Of a DNA stretch of 58,913 bases, positions 7,110 through 16,720 are shown piece after piece. This DNA comes from Bacteroidetes bacterium QS_9_68_14 (lineage in GTDB: Bacteria; Bacteroidota; Rhodothermia; Rhodothermales; Salinibacteraceae), in NCBI GenBank assembly GCA_003022535.1, contig PXTT01000019.1:1-58913 (forward strand). The letters run 5' to 3'. Both the position numbers and the translations under genes were made by a program. The notes beneath the pieces were generated by a model. It was not told where the DNA came from and ran no database searches. It saw only the letters and a program-made list of their open reading frames with translations. Positions within the stretch are counted from its first letter, which is position 1; every line of letters begins with the position of its first letter.

Positions 7110-9701
7110 ATGGCCGACGACGCCCCCCTCCCGCCTGACGACGACGCCTCCTCCGACGTGCTCTCTCCCGACGCCGGGGCCGAGGAAGAAGCGCTCGAAA
7201 CGACCTTGCGCCCCTCGCGCCTGGAGGGCTTTGTGGGCCAGCCGAAGATCAAGGAGAACCTGCGCGTCTTCATGACCGCCGCCCTGCAGCGCGGCGACGC
7301 GCTCGACCACACGTTGCTGTTCGGGCCGCCGGGGCTGGGCAAGTGCATCACGCCCGACAGCCTCGTGCTCACTGGGCAGGGGCTCGTGCCCTTCCGTGAA
7401 CTGATTCCGAACGACCTAAAGCCGGGCACGAGCTGCCCGCTCGAAGCGGAGGTGTTCGGCACAGAAGGACTGGAGAAGACCTCGCACGTCTACGCCAGCG
7501 GACGCACGTCCACGCGCCGCGTCACGACGCGCTCTGGCTTCGTCCTCGAAGGGACGCCGCAGCATCCGGTGCGCGTGGCCACGCCGCAGGGGCCGCAGTG
7601 GAGGCGGCTCGACCAGCTCGAGGCGGGCGACCCCGTGGCCATCGGGCGCGGTACGGAATTGTGGGCGGACGACGTCCACCGCACGTTCTGGACGCCGGAT
7701 GCGCCTGCCGACCGCCGCCATCGCATGGAAGCGCGCGTCGGGCGGTTGCACGCGGCACTGGCCGATGCGCTGGATCGTCCGCCGGCGGCCGTAGAGTTGC
7801 GCTCGGCGTACTGCGCGATGCAAGAGATCACCGCTTCGCCCACGCCGGAGCAGACGGCCCACCGCCTCGGCCTGCCCCTCGCAGACGGCAACGCCGTGGC
7901 AACGGTCGCCCAGCCATGGGATCGGGTAGCCTCCGGCTTTACCAGATTGAACGACGGCCGCCGCTCACTAACGCTCGACGCGGACTTGGCCTACCTCCTT
8001 GGCGTGCTGGTCGGGGACGGGAACTGGGAGCGCGGGGCGAACGCGCCCGCCTTCACCATTACCTGCGACGAAGCCGCCATGCAGGAAGAACTGCGGCGCG
8101 TGAGCCGAGAGGCGTTCGGCAAGGCGCCGGCGGTGCAAACGTGTGGCGACCGGACCGCCAAGCTACGCTTTAGCCAAAATCAGGGCAAGGCCTGCCTGCG
8201 GCTGGGAAGCGAAGCCGCCGGTGCGTGGGAGAAGGAAATCCCTTCGGCCGTGTTGACCAGCCCGCGGGCGGTGGTCGTCGGCTTTCTTCAGGGCCTCTTC
8301 GACGCCGACGGCCATGCGCGGGAAGACGGCGTGGAGCTGGGCACACGCTCCGAAGCGTTGGCCCGGCAGGTGCAGCTCGTGCTGGCGAACCTCGGCATCG
8401 TCGCTTACCGCAGCACGAAGGAACGCGCCGGAACGCTTTTTCAGGTGCTCTACGTCGGCGGGCGTGACGCCCTGCGGTTCTACGAGGAGGTAGGCTTTCG
8501 CTTGGAGCGCAAGTACGCCCGGCGAGAAGCCCTTCGCCAGAAGGAGCGTGGCTGGAGTCGATGCGGTCTCGTGCCCGGTGCCAATGGGCCGCTCGCTGCG
8601 CTCCTCGACAAAACGACCCCGCATTCGCGCGCCGTCCACAAGACGTTCAGCCACGTGAAGCGGGGCGACCGCGTCCCCTCACGACAGCAGATCAAAAAGT
8701 ACTTGGACCTGCTTCCCGACAGGGTGCGCAGAGAGCCGGAGTACGAAACGATTCAGGCGCTGACCGACCCGCACGTGCTCTGGGACGCGGTGGCCGAGGT
8801 CGAGGAGGACGAGGCCGAAACGTTCGACTTCGTCGTGCCGGGCACGCACTCGTTCGTGGCAAATGGGTTTTACAACCACAACACCACGCTGGCCCACATC
8901 ACCGCCGAGGAGATGGGCGCGAAGATTGTCACGACCAGCGGCCCGGTGCTGGAGAAGCCCGCCTCCCTCTCCGGCGTCCTGACGAACCTCGAGGAGGGCG
9001 ACGTGCTCTTCATCGACGAGATTCACCGGCTCGCCTCGGTCGTCGAGGAGTACCTCTACTCGGCGATGGAGGACTACCGCATCGACATCCTCATCGACAG
9101 CGGGCCCAGCTCGCGCACTGTGCAGGTCAAGCTCAAACCCTTCACGCTCGTGGGCGCGACCACGCGCAAGGGGCTGCTCACGGCCCCGCTCCGCGCGCGG
9201 TTCGGGATCGACCTGCGCTTTGACTACTACCCGGCCGAGGTGCTGCAAGAGATCGTCGAGCGCTCCGCCGGCATCTTGAGCATCGAGATCACTGACGACG
9301 GGGCCTTCGAGGTCGCGCGCCGCAGCCGCGGGACGCCCCGCGTGGCCAATCGCCTGCTGCGCCGCACGCGCGACTTCGCCGAGGTGGAAGGCGAAGGCGT
9401 CATCACCGAAGACATCGCCGACCACGCCCTCGGCGCCCTCGACGTGGACGAGGAGGGCCTCGACGACATGGACACCCGCATCCTGCTGACGCTGATCGAG
9501 AACTTCGGCGGCGGCCCGACGGGGCTGAACAACCTCTCCGTCTCGGTCGGCGAGAATGCCGGGACCATTGAGGAGGTCTACGAGCCGTACCTCATCCAGG
9601 AAGGCTTCATGGAGCGCACGCCGCGCGGGCGCATCGCCCTGAGGCGCGCTTATCACCACTTCGACCTCACGCCGCCGGAGGAAGAAGACTTGTTCGGCTG
9701 A
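7110..9701 (+). CDS. ruvB: Holliday junction branch-migration ATPase RuvB with in-frame intein
   Basis: The precursor is 863 residues; without the intein, RuvB is 350, the normal size. RuvB forms hexameric rings that drive RuvA-bound Holliday junctions. Seen: [18 protein letters not shown], Walker A GPPGLGK directly split by the intein and completed by [12 protein letters not shown], Walker [12 protein letters not shown], the sensor/arginine region [19 protein letters not shown], and the C-terminal winged-helix end [18 protein letters not shown]. Start at ATG 7110; an in-frame ATG at 7089 is an alternative and precedes the word AGCAACGC. The far upstream continuation of the frame is antisense to rpoN and is not part of the gene. 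No activity is expected before protein splicing because the P-loop Lys and Thr are separated. Confidence 0.95.
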   Translation: MADDAPLPPDDDASSDVLSPDAGAEEEALETTLRPSRLEGFVGQPKIKENLRVFMTAALQRGDALDHTLLFGPPGLGKCITPDSLVLTGQGLVPFRELIPNDLKPGTSCPLEAEVFGTEGLEKTSHVYASGRTSTRRVTTRSGFVLEGTPQHPVRVATPQGPQWRRLDQLEAGDPVAIGRGTELWADDVHRTFWTPDAPADRRHRMEARVGRLHAALADALDRPPAAVELRSAYCAMQEITASPTPEQTAHRLGLPLADGNAVATVAQPWDRVASGFTRLNDGRRSLTLDADLAYLLGVLVGDGNWERGANAPAFTITCDEAAMQEELRRVSREAFGKAPAVQTCGDRTAKLRFSQNQGKACLRLGSEAAGAWEKEIPSAVLTSPRAVVVGFLQGLFDADGHAREDGVELGTRSEALARQVQLVLANLGIVAYRSTKERAGTLFQVLYVGGRDALRFYEEVGFRLERKYARREALRQKERGWSRCGLVPGANGPLAALLDKTTPHSRAVHKTFSHVKRGDRVPSRQQIKKYLDLLPDRVRREPEYETIQALTDPHVLWDAVAEVEEDEAETFDFVVPGTHSFVANGFYNHNTTLAHITAEEMGAKIVTTSGPVLEKPASLSGVLTNLEEGDVLFIDEIHRLASVVEEYLYSAMEDYRIDILIDSGPSSRTVQVKLKPFTLVGATTRKGLLTAPLRARFGIDLRFDYYPAEVLQEIVERSAGILSIEITDDGAFEVARRSRGTPRVANRLLRRTRDFAEVEGEGVITEDIADHALGALDVDEEGLDDMDTRILLTLIENFGGGPTGLNNLSVSVGENAGTIEEVYEPYLIQEGFMERTPRGRIALRRAYHHFDLTPPEEEDLFG
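7344..8882 (+). other. intein in RuvB P-loop (Hint domain plus LAGLIDADG endonuclease)
   Basis: The intein covers 513 codons, precursor residues 79-591. It begins with Cys1 ([17 protein letters not shown], block A). Block B is GTPQHPVRV with the T-x-x-H motif. It ends with [18 protein letters not shown] and the terminal NHN, giving the penultimate His, final Asn and a +1 Thr: a class 1 intein. Two LAGLIDADG-type helices lie in the middle, [14 protein letters not shown] (intein residue about 215) and [15 protein letters not shown] (about 312), both with their catalytic Asp. All splicing and cutting residues look intact, so both protein splicing and homing are predicted to be functional. Confidence 0.95.
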
Positions 9702-9914
9702 GCGTCGAGTGTTCGCGGGCCGCCGAAAAACTCTCAACGTCCCCCTCCGACTTTCAGCACCCACGATACAGCAACGCCCCGGCCGCCGCGATGGCGTGCC
9801 GAGGCGAAGACTGTGCAAGCAGTGAGTCAGGTGGGGATGATTGGTTGGACGGGAGAGGTGGAAAGCGTGCCGGCACGGCGGGTTCCGCGGCGGGTGGGCC
9901 GGGGCGAGGTGGCG

Positions 9915-10109
9915 TTACTCCTCATTGTCGTCGTCGCCCCTCGTCTTCTCTTTGGCGTCGTGAAGCTTCTGCTTGGCCTCGCCTTTTTTCTGCTCGGCCT
10001 CTCCCTCGCGCTTCATTTCGTCGTCCCTGCTGAGGGCGCCGGCGGCCTGTTTGGCGCGGCCTTTGGCTTCCTCTTTGAGTCCTTCGTCTTGCTGGTCTCT
10101 CTCTGGCAT
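9915..10109 (-). CDS. CsbD family stress-response protein
   Basis: A 64-residue, highly charged helical protein with the CsbD pattern (GLKEEAKGRAKQAAGALSRDD, then GEAEQKKGEAKQKLHDAKE). CsbD proteins accumulate under general or osmotic stress; their biochemical function is unknown. The ATG at 10109 is preceded on its strand by GAGGAGG about 8 nt upstream, one of the few good Shine-Dalgarno sites in the window. In-frame upstream codons to 10160 lack family similarity. It is divergent from fdxA, and no operon partner is visible. Confidence 0.85.
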   Translation of the reverse strand: MPERDQQDEGLKEEAKGRAKQAAGALSRDDEMKREGEAEQKKGEAKQKLHDAKEKTRGDDDNEE

Positions 10110-10360
10110 AGAAACCTCCTCGGGGGCACGTTGTGAGTGGATTGCGCTCGCCCGTTGCAATCGCCTCTGCGTAACGCCGGTTTCCCGACAGCCTTCTGTA
10201 AGTGTGCTGTAAGTGTGAGATTTCGTGAAGGGCGTGGGCCCCGAACGCTCGCCACGCGCATCGCGGAACGCGACCGCCGGCTGTCGGCTTAGTATCGCCC
10301 CGTCGCCCTCGTATCTTGGCCACGCCCTGTTTCCCTTCTCTCCCCCTTCCCGCGAACGGA

Positions 10361-10705
10361 ATGCCGTACGTCGTCGCCGAGCCGTGCATCGGCTGCAAAT
10401 ACCAGGATTGCGTCGAGGTCTGCCCCGTGGATTGCTTCTACGAAGGGCCCAACTTCCTGGCCATTCAGCCGGAGGAGTGCATCGACTGCAACGCCTGCGT
10501 GCCCGTGTGCCCCGTCGAGGCGATCTACCCCGACGACGAGCTGCCCGAGAAGTGGAGCCACTACATCCAGTGGAACGAGTACCTGGCCAACCAGTGGCGC
10601 GAGATGGGCTACAACATCACCGAGATCGGCGAGATTCCCGAAGACGCCGAGGACTGGGAGGGCGCCGAGAAAAGCGAGCGGGACATCCTGACGTGGGACG
10701 TGTGA
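10361..10705 (+). CDS. fdxA: 7Fe ferredoxin FdxA
   Basis: A 114-residue electron carrier with one 3Fe-4S and one 4Fe-4S cluster. Cysteines C9, C12, C17, C21, C25, C40, C43, C46 and C50 are visible in CIGCKYQDCVEVCPVDC and CIDCNACVPVCP. By the known FdxA arrangement, C9, C17 and C50 hold the 3Fe cluster, and C21, C40, C43 and C46 the 4Fe cluster. The conserved FYEGPNFLAI stretch is present, and the acidic C-terminal tail (residues 58-114) is typical of this group. Start at ATG 10361. It is monocistronic: a perfect hairpin lies directly after the stop. Confidence 0.95.
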   Translation: MPYVVAEPCIGCKYQDCVEVCPVDCFYEGPNFLAIQPEECIDCNACVPVCPVEAIYPDDELPEKWSHYIQWNEYLANQWREMGYNITEIGEIPEDAEDWEGAEKSERDILTWDV

Positions 10706-10706
10706 G

Positions 10707-10724
10707 CGAATCCGTGCGGATTCG
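10707..10724 (+). terminator. hairpin after fdxA
   Basis: CGAATCC and GGATTCG form a perfect 7-bp stem with a GTGC loop starting two bases after the fdxA stop. There is no T-run, so termination strength is uncertain. It lies between convergent fdxA and gcvP. Confidence 0.45.
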
Positions 10725-10795
10725 GACGGCAGACGACGGACCGTAGGCGGCAGTTCTTCAGTCCGCAAGAAAGTGCGTCGGGGATAGCGCGTGGC

Positions 10796-13771
10796 TCATG
10801 CCTCGCCGTTCTGGGCATGGCCGTTCTCGCTGTACGCCTCCACCGGCGGGCAGGCGCAGACCAAGTTGCGGTCGCCGTAGGCGTCGTTCACGCGGCGCAC
10901 GCATGGCCAGAACTTGCGCTCGCGCACGAACGGGGCCGGGTAGGCGGCCTTCTCGCGCCCGTAAGGCTGCGCCCACTCGTCGGCGCAGACGAGCTCGGCG
11001 GGGTGCGGGGCGTTCGTCAGCACGTTGTCGCCCGAGTCGGCATGGCCGTCCTCGACGGCCGCCAGCTCCTCGCGGATCCCCGCCATCGCCTCGATGAAGC
11101 GGTCCAGCTCGGCCTTCGACTCGCTCTCGGTGGGCTCGACCATCAGCGTGCCGACCACCGGCCAGCTCATCGTGGGCGCGTGGAAGCCGTAGTCCATCAG
11201 GCGCTTGGCCACGTCTTGCTCGCTGACCTCGATTCCTTCTCGGAAGGGGCGCAGGTCGAGAATGAACTCGTGAGCCACGCGGCCCTCACGGCCCGTGTAG
11301 ACGATGTCGTAGTGCTCGGCGAGGCGCTCCTTGAGGTAGTTGGCGCTCAGGATGGCCGCCTCGCTCGAAGCGGTGAGGCCCTCGGGGCCCAGCATCTTGA
11401 TGTAGGCCCACGAGATGAGCAGGATCAGCGCGCTGCCGTGCGGAGCCGCCGAGACAGCGGGAATCGCGTTGCTGCCACCGACGCTGTCGTCGAGCGAGTG
11501 TCCCGGCAGGAACGGCGCGAGGTGGTCTTTCGCGCAGATCGGCCCGACGCCCGGCCCGCCGCCGCCGTGCGGGATGCTGAACGTCTTGTGCAGGTTGAGG
11601 TGGCACACGTCGATGCCGTACTCGCCCGGGCGGCAGAGGCCCACCTGCGCGTTCATGTTGGCCCCATCCATGTAGACCTGGCCGCCGTGCTCGTGGATCA
11701 CCTCGGTGATGTCGAGGATGTCCTCTTCGAAGACGCCGTGCGTGGAGGGATACGTCACCATCAGCGCGGCGAGGGCGTCGGCGTGTTCTTCCGCTTTCTC
11801 GCGCAGGTCGTCCACATCGATGTTGCCCTGCTCGTCGCAGTCTACCGTCACCACATTCATCCCAACCATCGAAGCGCTGGCGGGGTTGGTCCCGTGCGCG
11901 CTCTCGGGGATGAGGCACGTGTTGCGGTCCTCGTCGCCGTTGGCGCGGTGGTAGGCGCGAATCATCAGGAGGCCCGTGTATTCGCCGCTCGCCCCGCTGT
12001 TGGGCTGAAGGGAGACGCCCGGCAGGCCGGTGATCTCGGCGAGCGCGTCGCTCAATTCTTCGATGACGGTGTGGTAGCCGTCGTTCTGATCGGCAGGCGC
12101 GAAGGGGTGTTGCCCCGCGAACGCCGGCATCGTGATGGGCATGAGCGCGGCCGTCGGGTTGAGCTTCATCGTGCACGACCCCAGCGGGATCATCGAGTGC
12201 GTCAGCGAGAGGTCTTTTTCGCTGAGCGCGTGGATGTAGCGCATCATCTCCGTCTCCGACTGGTGTTCGTGGAAGACGGGGTGCGTCAGGAAATCCGTCT
12301 CGCGCGGCTGGCTTCCGTCGTAGCCGCCCGGCACGTCCTCGGCGAGGTTGTCCGTGCGCAGCGCGTGGCCGTTCTGCGAGACCTCCGACGCGAAGAGCTC
12401 CAGCAACATGTCCACCTCTGCGGGACCCGCCTGCTCGTCAAGCGCGATGCCGACGGAGCCATCGTTGTAGTAACGCAGGTTGAGGTTTTCCTGCTCGGCA
12501 CGCTCGCGCAGGTCGTCAGTGCGCGTGTCCTCCGGAAGGTCGAGGCGCAGCGTGTCGAAGTAGTCGTCGTGGCGCACGGCCACGCCCAGCTTTTGCAGGC
12601 CCTCTGCCAAGATGCGCGTGAGGCGATGGATGCGCCCGGCGATTTCTCGGAGCCCCTCGGGCCCGTGATAGACGGCGTACATGCCGGCCATCACGGCGAG
12701 GAGGACCTGCGCGGTGCAGATGTTCGACGTGGCGCGCCCCCGGCGGATGTGCTGCTCGCGCGTCTGAAGCGCCATGCGAAGCGCGCGCTCGCCGTCCGCG
12801 TCTTTCGAGACGCCGATCATGCGACCGGGCACCTGGCGCTTGAACTGCTCGCGGCATGCGAAGAAGGCTGCGTGCGGGCCGCCGTAGCCCATCGGCACGC
12901 CGAAGCGCTGCGAGGAGCCGACGCACACGTCCGCGCCCCACTCGCCGGGCGCTTCGAGCAACGTGAGCGCCATCAGGTCCGCCGCGCAGGCGACGAAGGC
13001 GTCGTTTTCGTGAGCGCTTTCGCAGAGGCCTTCGTAATCGCGCACCGCGCCGTCGGTGGTCGGGTACCGCACGAGCGCGCCAAACGCCTCTTCGCCGAAG
13101 TCGAAGTCGCGGACGTCGCCGACGACGACCTCCACGCCGATGGGCTCGGCGCGGCCTTTCACCACCTCGATGGTCTGCGGGTGGCAGTCTTCATCGACGA
13201 AAAAGAGGTCACCCTTCGCCTTGCGCGAGCGGTCGAGCATCATCATCGCCTCGGCCGCGGCAGTGGCCTCATCCAGCAGGCTCGCATTGGCGATCTCCAG
13301 CCCCGTCAGGTCGATGGTAACGGTCTGGAAGTTGAGAAGCGCCTGCAGCCGCCCCTGCGCGATCTCGGCCTGGTAGGGGGTGTACTGCGTGTACCAGGAC
13401 GGGTTTTCCAGAATGTCGCGCTGGATGACCGGCGGCGTCACCGTCGGGTGATAGCCCATGCCGATAAATGAGCGCGCTTCCTCGTTCTCTTCCCCCAGCG
13501 CGCGGGCCTGCTCCAGCAGGTCGCTCTCGGTGAGCGCCTCGGGCAACTCCAGCGGACGCTCGGTGCGAATGGCCGCGGGCACGGCCTCGTCGACGAGCGC
13601 GCCCAGCGAGTCGGCGTCGAGCTCGCCCAGCATGGCCTCGACCTCCTCGGGCGAGGGGCCGACGTGGCGCGGCGTGAACTGATCCGGGTGCGCGAGCGAG
13701 CCACTGGGCGGCGCGGTGGGGCGGGCAACTCGGTGGCCGGTCGCGGGATCGCGTTGCAGGTCAGTAGGCAT
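10796..13771 (-). CDS. gcvP: glycine dehydrogenase (decarboxylating), P protein
   Basis: A 991-residue single-chain P protein of the glycine cleavage system. It decarboxylates glycine with PLP and passes the aminomethyl group to the lipoyl H protein. N-terminal half: RHVGPSPEEVEAML, MGYHPTVTPPVIQRDILENP, YTPYQAEIAQGRLQALLNFQ. C-terminal half: SMIPLGSCTMKLN, LQPNSGASGEYTGL, PESAHGTNPASASMVGM, YMDGANMNAQVG and the PLP-lysine motif HLNLHKTFSIPHGGGGPG. It matches the usual length of about 950-990. The ATG at 13771 comes about 30 codons before the conserved FTPRHVGPS. No gcvT/gcvH adjoin. I see no glycine riboswitch in the 187-bp divergent gap to thiD. Confidence 0.96.
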   Translation of the reverse strand: MPTDLQRDPATGHRVARPTAPPSGSLAHPDQFTPRHVGPSPEEVEAMLGELDADSLGALVDEAVPAAIRTERPLELPEALTESDLLEQARALGEENEEARSFIGMGYHPTVTPPVIQRDILENPSWYTQYTPYQAEIAQGRLQALLNFQTVTIDLTGLEIANASLLDEATAAAEAMMMLDRSRKAKGDLFFVDEDCHPQTIEVVKGRAEPIGVEVVVGDVRDFDFGEEAFGALVRYPTTDGAVRDYEGLCESAHENDAFVACAADLMALTLLEAPGEWGADVCVGSSQRFGVPMGYGGPHAAFFACREQFKRQVPGRMIGVSKDADGERALRMALQTREQHIRRGRATSNICTAQVLLAVMAGMYAVYHGPEGLREIAGRIHRLTRILAEGLQKLGVAVRHDDYFDTLRLDLPEDTRTDDLRERAEQENLNLRYYNDGSVGIALDEQAGPAEVDMLLELFASEVSQNGHALRTDNLAEDVPGGYDGSQPRETDFLTHPVFHEHQSETEMMRYIHALSEKDLSLTHSMIPLGSCTMKLNPTAALMPITMPAFAGQHPFAPADQNDGYHTVIEELSDALAEITGLPGVSLQPNSGASGEYTGLLMIRAYHRANGDEDRNTCLIPESAHGTNPASASMVGMNVVTVDCDEQGNIDVDDLREKAEEHADALAALMVTYPSTHGVFEEDILDITEVIHEHGGQVYMDGANMNAQVGLCRPGEYGIDVCHLNLHKTFSIPHGGGGPGVGPICAKDHLAPFLPGHSLDDSVGGSNAIPAVSAAPHGSALILLISWAYIKMLGPEGLTASSEAAILSANYLKERLAEHYDIVYTGREGRVAHEFILDLRPFREGIEVSEQDVAKRLMDYGFHAPTMSWPVVGTLMVEPTESESKAELDRFIEAMAGIREELAAVEDGHADSGDNVLTNAPHPAELVCADEWAQPYGREKAAYPAPFVRERKFWPCVRRVNDAYGDRNLVCACPPVEAYSENGHAQNGEA

Positions 13772-13958
13772 CGGCGACAGCGGGTAGAATACGGAAGAAA
13801 AACTACGGGCGCCTGAACGAGGCGGTCGGGCGGCGGTTCTGCCAAAATGGTGTTGGGGCGTTGGGGAATTTTGGCGTGGGAAAGGCTTATTCGATGGAGC
13901 GGACACGCTTCGAGCACCATCCACCATCTACCATCCAAAACCCCCACGACCCGCAAAT

Positions 13959-14849
13959 ATGCCCGCTCTCGACGCCCCCGACCCGCCACGCGCTACCGGC
14001 GCGCCGCCCTGTCTCACCATCGCCGGGAGCGACCCCAGCGGCGGGGCCGGGATGCAGGCGGACCTAAAGACCTTCGCTGCGGCGGGCGCCTACGGCATGG
14101 GCGCGCTCACCGTGGCCACCGATTGCACCACGCGCAGCGGCGTGGACGAGGTGCGCGCGCTCGAGCCGGCCTTCGTGCGCCACCAGATCGACCGCGTGGC
14201 CGGCGACGTCGCCCCGACGGGGGTGAAGACCGGCATGCTCTTCAGCCAAGCGATCATCCGCACCGTAGCCCGGGCGGCTCGGGAGCACGGGTGGGGGAAA
14301 GACGCGCAGACGCCCTTCGTTGTAGACCCGGTGATGACGACCCGCGCGGGGGAGCGCCTCCTCTCCGACGGGGCGGAAGGGGCGATGCGCGAGGCGCTGC
14401 TTCCGCTGGCGACGGTGGCCACGCCGAGCCTGCCGGAGGCTGAGCGCCTCACGGGCCGCGACGTGCGCTCCCGCCGGGCGATGCGCCAGGCCGCCGAAAA
14501 GATCCTCGACCTCGGCGCGGAAGCGGTCGTCGTCACCGGCGGGCACCTCGGGGCGGGCGAGCCAGCCGTCGACCTGCTCCTCGACGCGGACGGGAAGGCC
14601 TGGCTCGAGGCCGAGCGGGTCCCGCGCACCGTGCGCGGGGCCGGCGATGCCTTCAGCGCGGCACTGGCGGCGGGCCTCGCCGAAGGGCACGCTCTGCGCG
14701 AAGCTGCCGAGCGCGCCAAAACCTACGTCACCGGCGCGATTCGCCACGCGCCCGAGCGCAGCGGCAGCGGCGCAGGCCGCCCGCTGTGGCACGAATGGCA
14801 ACGCTTCGTGGAAGAAGCGGGCAACGCCGCGGCCCCCGCGGGGGCGTGA
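13959..14849 (+). CDS. thiD: hydroxymethylpyrimidine/phosphomethylpyrimidine kinase
   Basis: A 296-residue ribokinase-fold enzyme phosphorylating HMP and HMP-P in thiamine pyrophosphate synthesis. Motifs: CLTIAGSDPSGGAGMQADLKTF at residues 18-39 (substrate site), VDPVMTTRAGERLL, LATVATPSLPEAERLTG, and GGHLGAGEPAVDLL. VRGAGDAFSAALAAGLA contains the catalytic Asp of the GTGC/GAGD anion hole. Length is slightly above the usual 265-270 because of extensions at both ends. No TPP riboswitch is visible upstream. It lies divergent from gcvP and is followed after 72 nt by a glutamine amidotransferase on the same strand, with which it may be co-transcribed. Confidence 0.93.
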   Translation: MPALDAPDPPRATGAPPCLTIAGSDPSGGAGMQADLKTFAAAGAYGMGALTVATDCTTRSGVDEVRALEPAFVRHQIDRVAGDVAPTGVKTGMLFSQAIIRTVARAAREHGWGKDAQTPFVVDPVMTTRAGERLLSDGAEGAMREALLPLATVATPSLPEAERLTGRDVRSRRAMRQAAEKILDLGAEAVVVTGGHLGAGEPAVDLLLDADGKAWLEAERVPRTVRGAGDAFSAALAAGLAEGHALREAAERAKTYVTGAIRHAPERSGSGAGRPLWHEWQRFVEEAGNAAAPAGA

Positions 14850-14921
14850 GCGAGCCAGTCTTCGTAGAGGGGGAGAGGGCGTTCGCCCGAACAGCCACGC
14901 TACCTGCCCTCCCACGCTCTC

Positions 14922-15668
14922 GTGCCCTCACGCCCCGCCGACGTTCTCATTCTCCAGCACGTGGCCGCCGAGCCGCCCGGCCTCATCGGCGAGGCGCTGG
15001 CCGGGCGCGGGCAGCCCACCCGCACGGTGCGGCCCTTCGCCGGCGACGCGGTGCCCGGCTCGCTCGGGAGCGCCACCGGTCTCGTCGTGATGGGCGGGCC
15101 GATGAGTGCGGGCGACCTCGACCGGTACCCTCCCCTGCGCGCCGAGCTGGCGCTGATCGAAGAGGCCCTGCGCAGCGGCGTCCCGGTGCTGGGCGTCTGC
15201 CTGGGCAGCCAGCTGATCGCGCGCGTCCTGGGCGCCGACGTGACGCCAGCCCCGCAGCAGGAAATCGGCTGGGGCGGCGTGGCCCTCACCGACGCGGGGG
15301 CCGAGGACCCGCTCTTCGCAGGCGTGCCGCGGCGCTTCACGGCCTTCCACTGGCACGGCGACGCCTTCGCGCTCCCGGCCGGCTGCGAGCGCCTCGCATG
15401 GAGCGCCCAGACCGACTGCCAAGCCTTCCGCTACGGGGCGCCCGAGCGCGGCGCTTACGGGCTGCTCTTCCACCTCGAAGTCACGCCGGGGATCGTGCAG
15501 AGCATGACCGTGGCCTTCGCGGGCGAACTGGCGGCGAACGACCTCGACGCGGCGACCGTGCGGGAGGGGGCCGCCGCGCACCTGCCGGCCACGCAGCAGA
15601 TCGGCCGCCGCGTCTTCGGGCGCTGGGCCGGACGCGTGGCGCAACGCGCCGAGCACGCCGCGCAGTGA
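14922..15668 (+). CDS. type 1 glutamine amidotransferase-like protein
   Basis: A 248-residue class I GATase. GLVVMGGPMSAGD, then VPVLGVCLGSQLIA with the nucleophilic Cys (GVCLGSQ elbow), then FHWHGDAF and LLFHLEVTP with the His of the triad. This matches the stand-alone GMP-synthase-like GATase group (YfeJ / GuaA-like), whose substrates are mostly unknown. GTG at 14922 is the only reasonable start, directly before the first beta strand (RPADVLILQHV). It follows thiD by 72 nt on the same strand. The gene is convergent with rnc 42 nt away. Confidence 0.87.
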   Translation: MPSRPADVLILQHVAAEPPGLIGEALAGRGQPTRTVRPFAGDAVPGSLGSATGLVVMGGPMSAGDLDRYPPLRAELALIEEALRSGVPVLGVCLGSQLIARVLGADVTPAPQQEIGWGGVALTDAGAEDPLFAGVPRRFTAFHWHGDAFALPAGCERLAWSAQTDCQAFRYGAPERGAYGLLFHLEVTPGIVQSMTVAFAGELAANDLDAATVREGAAAHLPATQQIGRRVFGRWAGRVAQRAEHAAQ

Positions 15669-15710
15669 GCGCGGCCTGGCAGAGCCTGTGGGAGCGCCGC
15701 GGGCCTCGCG

Positions 15711-16466
15711 CTACTCGCGCAACGCTTCGAGGGCCTCGCGGGCCGCGCGTTGCTCTGCCTCTTTTTTGCTGGCGGCCGTGCCGGTGCCCTGTACCTCGCC
15801 TTCTACGAGCGCCTCGACGGTGAAGGTGCGGTCGTGCGGCGGGCCTTCGCGCGCAGCCACGCGGTAAGCCGGATGCACAGGGCGACGCGCCTGCACGTGC
15901 TCCTGCAGGCGGCTCTTGTAGTTCGGGCCACCATCGGCCAGCGACTGGGCGAGGGCGTCCACGTCGGTGGGGGCGAGCACTTCTTTTCGGACGAGGGAGC
16001 GCGCTGCGCCGGCCTCGAGGTCGAGGTAGACGGCCCCGACGAGCGCCTCGAAGGCGTCGGCCAGGACGGCCTGGCTATGGCGCGCGCCTGAGCGGTCGGC
16101 GTTCTCACTCATGCGTAGGTGCGGGCCCAGCCCCAGGCGCTCGGCGCAGCGGGCCAAGGCCTGCTCGCTGACCATGCGGGCCCGCAAACGCGAGAGCGCA
16201 CCCTCGCTCTTATCGGGAAAGCGGTGGAAGAGCGCCTCGGCGACTTCGGCGCCTAACAGGGCGTCGCCCAAGAACTCCAGGCGCTCATTCGAGCGTGCGG
16301 GGGCGGGGTCGCCGCCGGGACCGGCCGCCTGCTGCTGCGGCCCGCGCGTGAGCGAGCGGTGCGTGAGCGCCTCGGCGTAGAGCGCCGGCTCCTCGACGGC
16401 ACGCCCCACCAGCGCTTCGAGCGCCGAGCGGTCGGGGGCGTGGCGGTCGTCGGGAGCGTCGGGCAT
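15711..16466 (-). CDS. rnc: ribonuclease III
   Basis: A 251-residue double-strand RNA endonuclease that processes rRNA precursors and other duplexes. The catalytic signature NERLEFLGDALLG and the second acidic cluster AVLADAFEALVGAVYLD are complete. A C-terminal dsRBD follows: NYKSRLQEHVQARR, then GTGTAASKKEAEQRAAREAL. ATG at 16466 gives a standard N-terminus; a GTG at 16511 would add 15 residues. The fatty-acid genes that often adjoin rnc in Bacteroidota (acpP, fabF) are not here. The 254-nt gap upstream contains two GCGTTGC words and the 16-mer GTAGGTGGCGAATGGT. Confidence 0.93.
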   Translation of the reverse strand: MPDAPDDRHAPDRSALEALVGRAVEEPALYAEALTHRSLTRGPQQQAAGPGGDPAPARSNERLEFLGDALLGAEVAEALFHRFPDKSEGALSRLRARMVSEQALARCAERLGLGPHLRMSENADRSGARHSQAVLADAFEALVGAVYLDLEAGAARSLVRKEVLAPTDVDALAQSLADGGPNYKSRLQEHVQARRPVHPAYRVAAREGPPHDRTFTVEALVEGEVQGTGTAASKKEAEQRAAREALEALRE

Positions 16467-16618
16467 GACAGGAGCGCGCACGCTCGGCAGGCCGGCGGGG
16501 TTTCGGGACACGGCGCTCCCAGGCGGCCACGCCTCGGTGCGGTCTCGAACGGCAATGTTTGTTCATGGCTGCTGCTTGCCGGGACGGAGGCGGCGTGGCT
16601 TCCGAAAAAATGAGCATG

Positions 16619-16634
16619 GTAGGTGGCGAATGGT
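16619..16634 (+). repeat. intergenic 16-mer GTAGRTGGYGRATGGT, copy 1
   Basis: GTAGGTGGCGAATGGT lies in the rnc upstream gap. Related copies are at 13916-13931 (minus), 44256-44271 (plus) and 44310-44325 (minus), all in intergenic regions. Confidence 0.45.
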
Positions 16635-16720
16635 TTTCAGGGCGCCGACGCGTTGCCAAACGTCCCGTGCGTTGCTCAAAAACACCTGTCGAGACGGCCC
16701 CGGGCGGCAGGCCACGCCTG

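Noticed and set aside
10817-13471. Long plus-strand open frame (about 880 codons) opposite gcvP
   Set aside because: It is the antisense shadow of a well-conserved gene in GC-rich DNA; composition is Arg/Val/His-rich with no motifs.
13772-13958. Glycine or TPP riboswitch between gcvP and thiD
   Set aside because: None of the conserved riboswitch cores is visible in this 187-nt gap.
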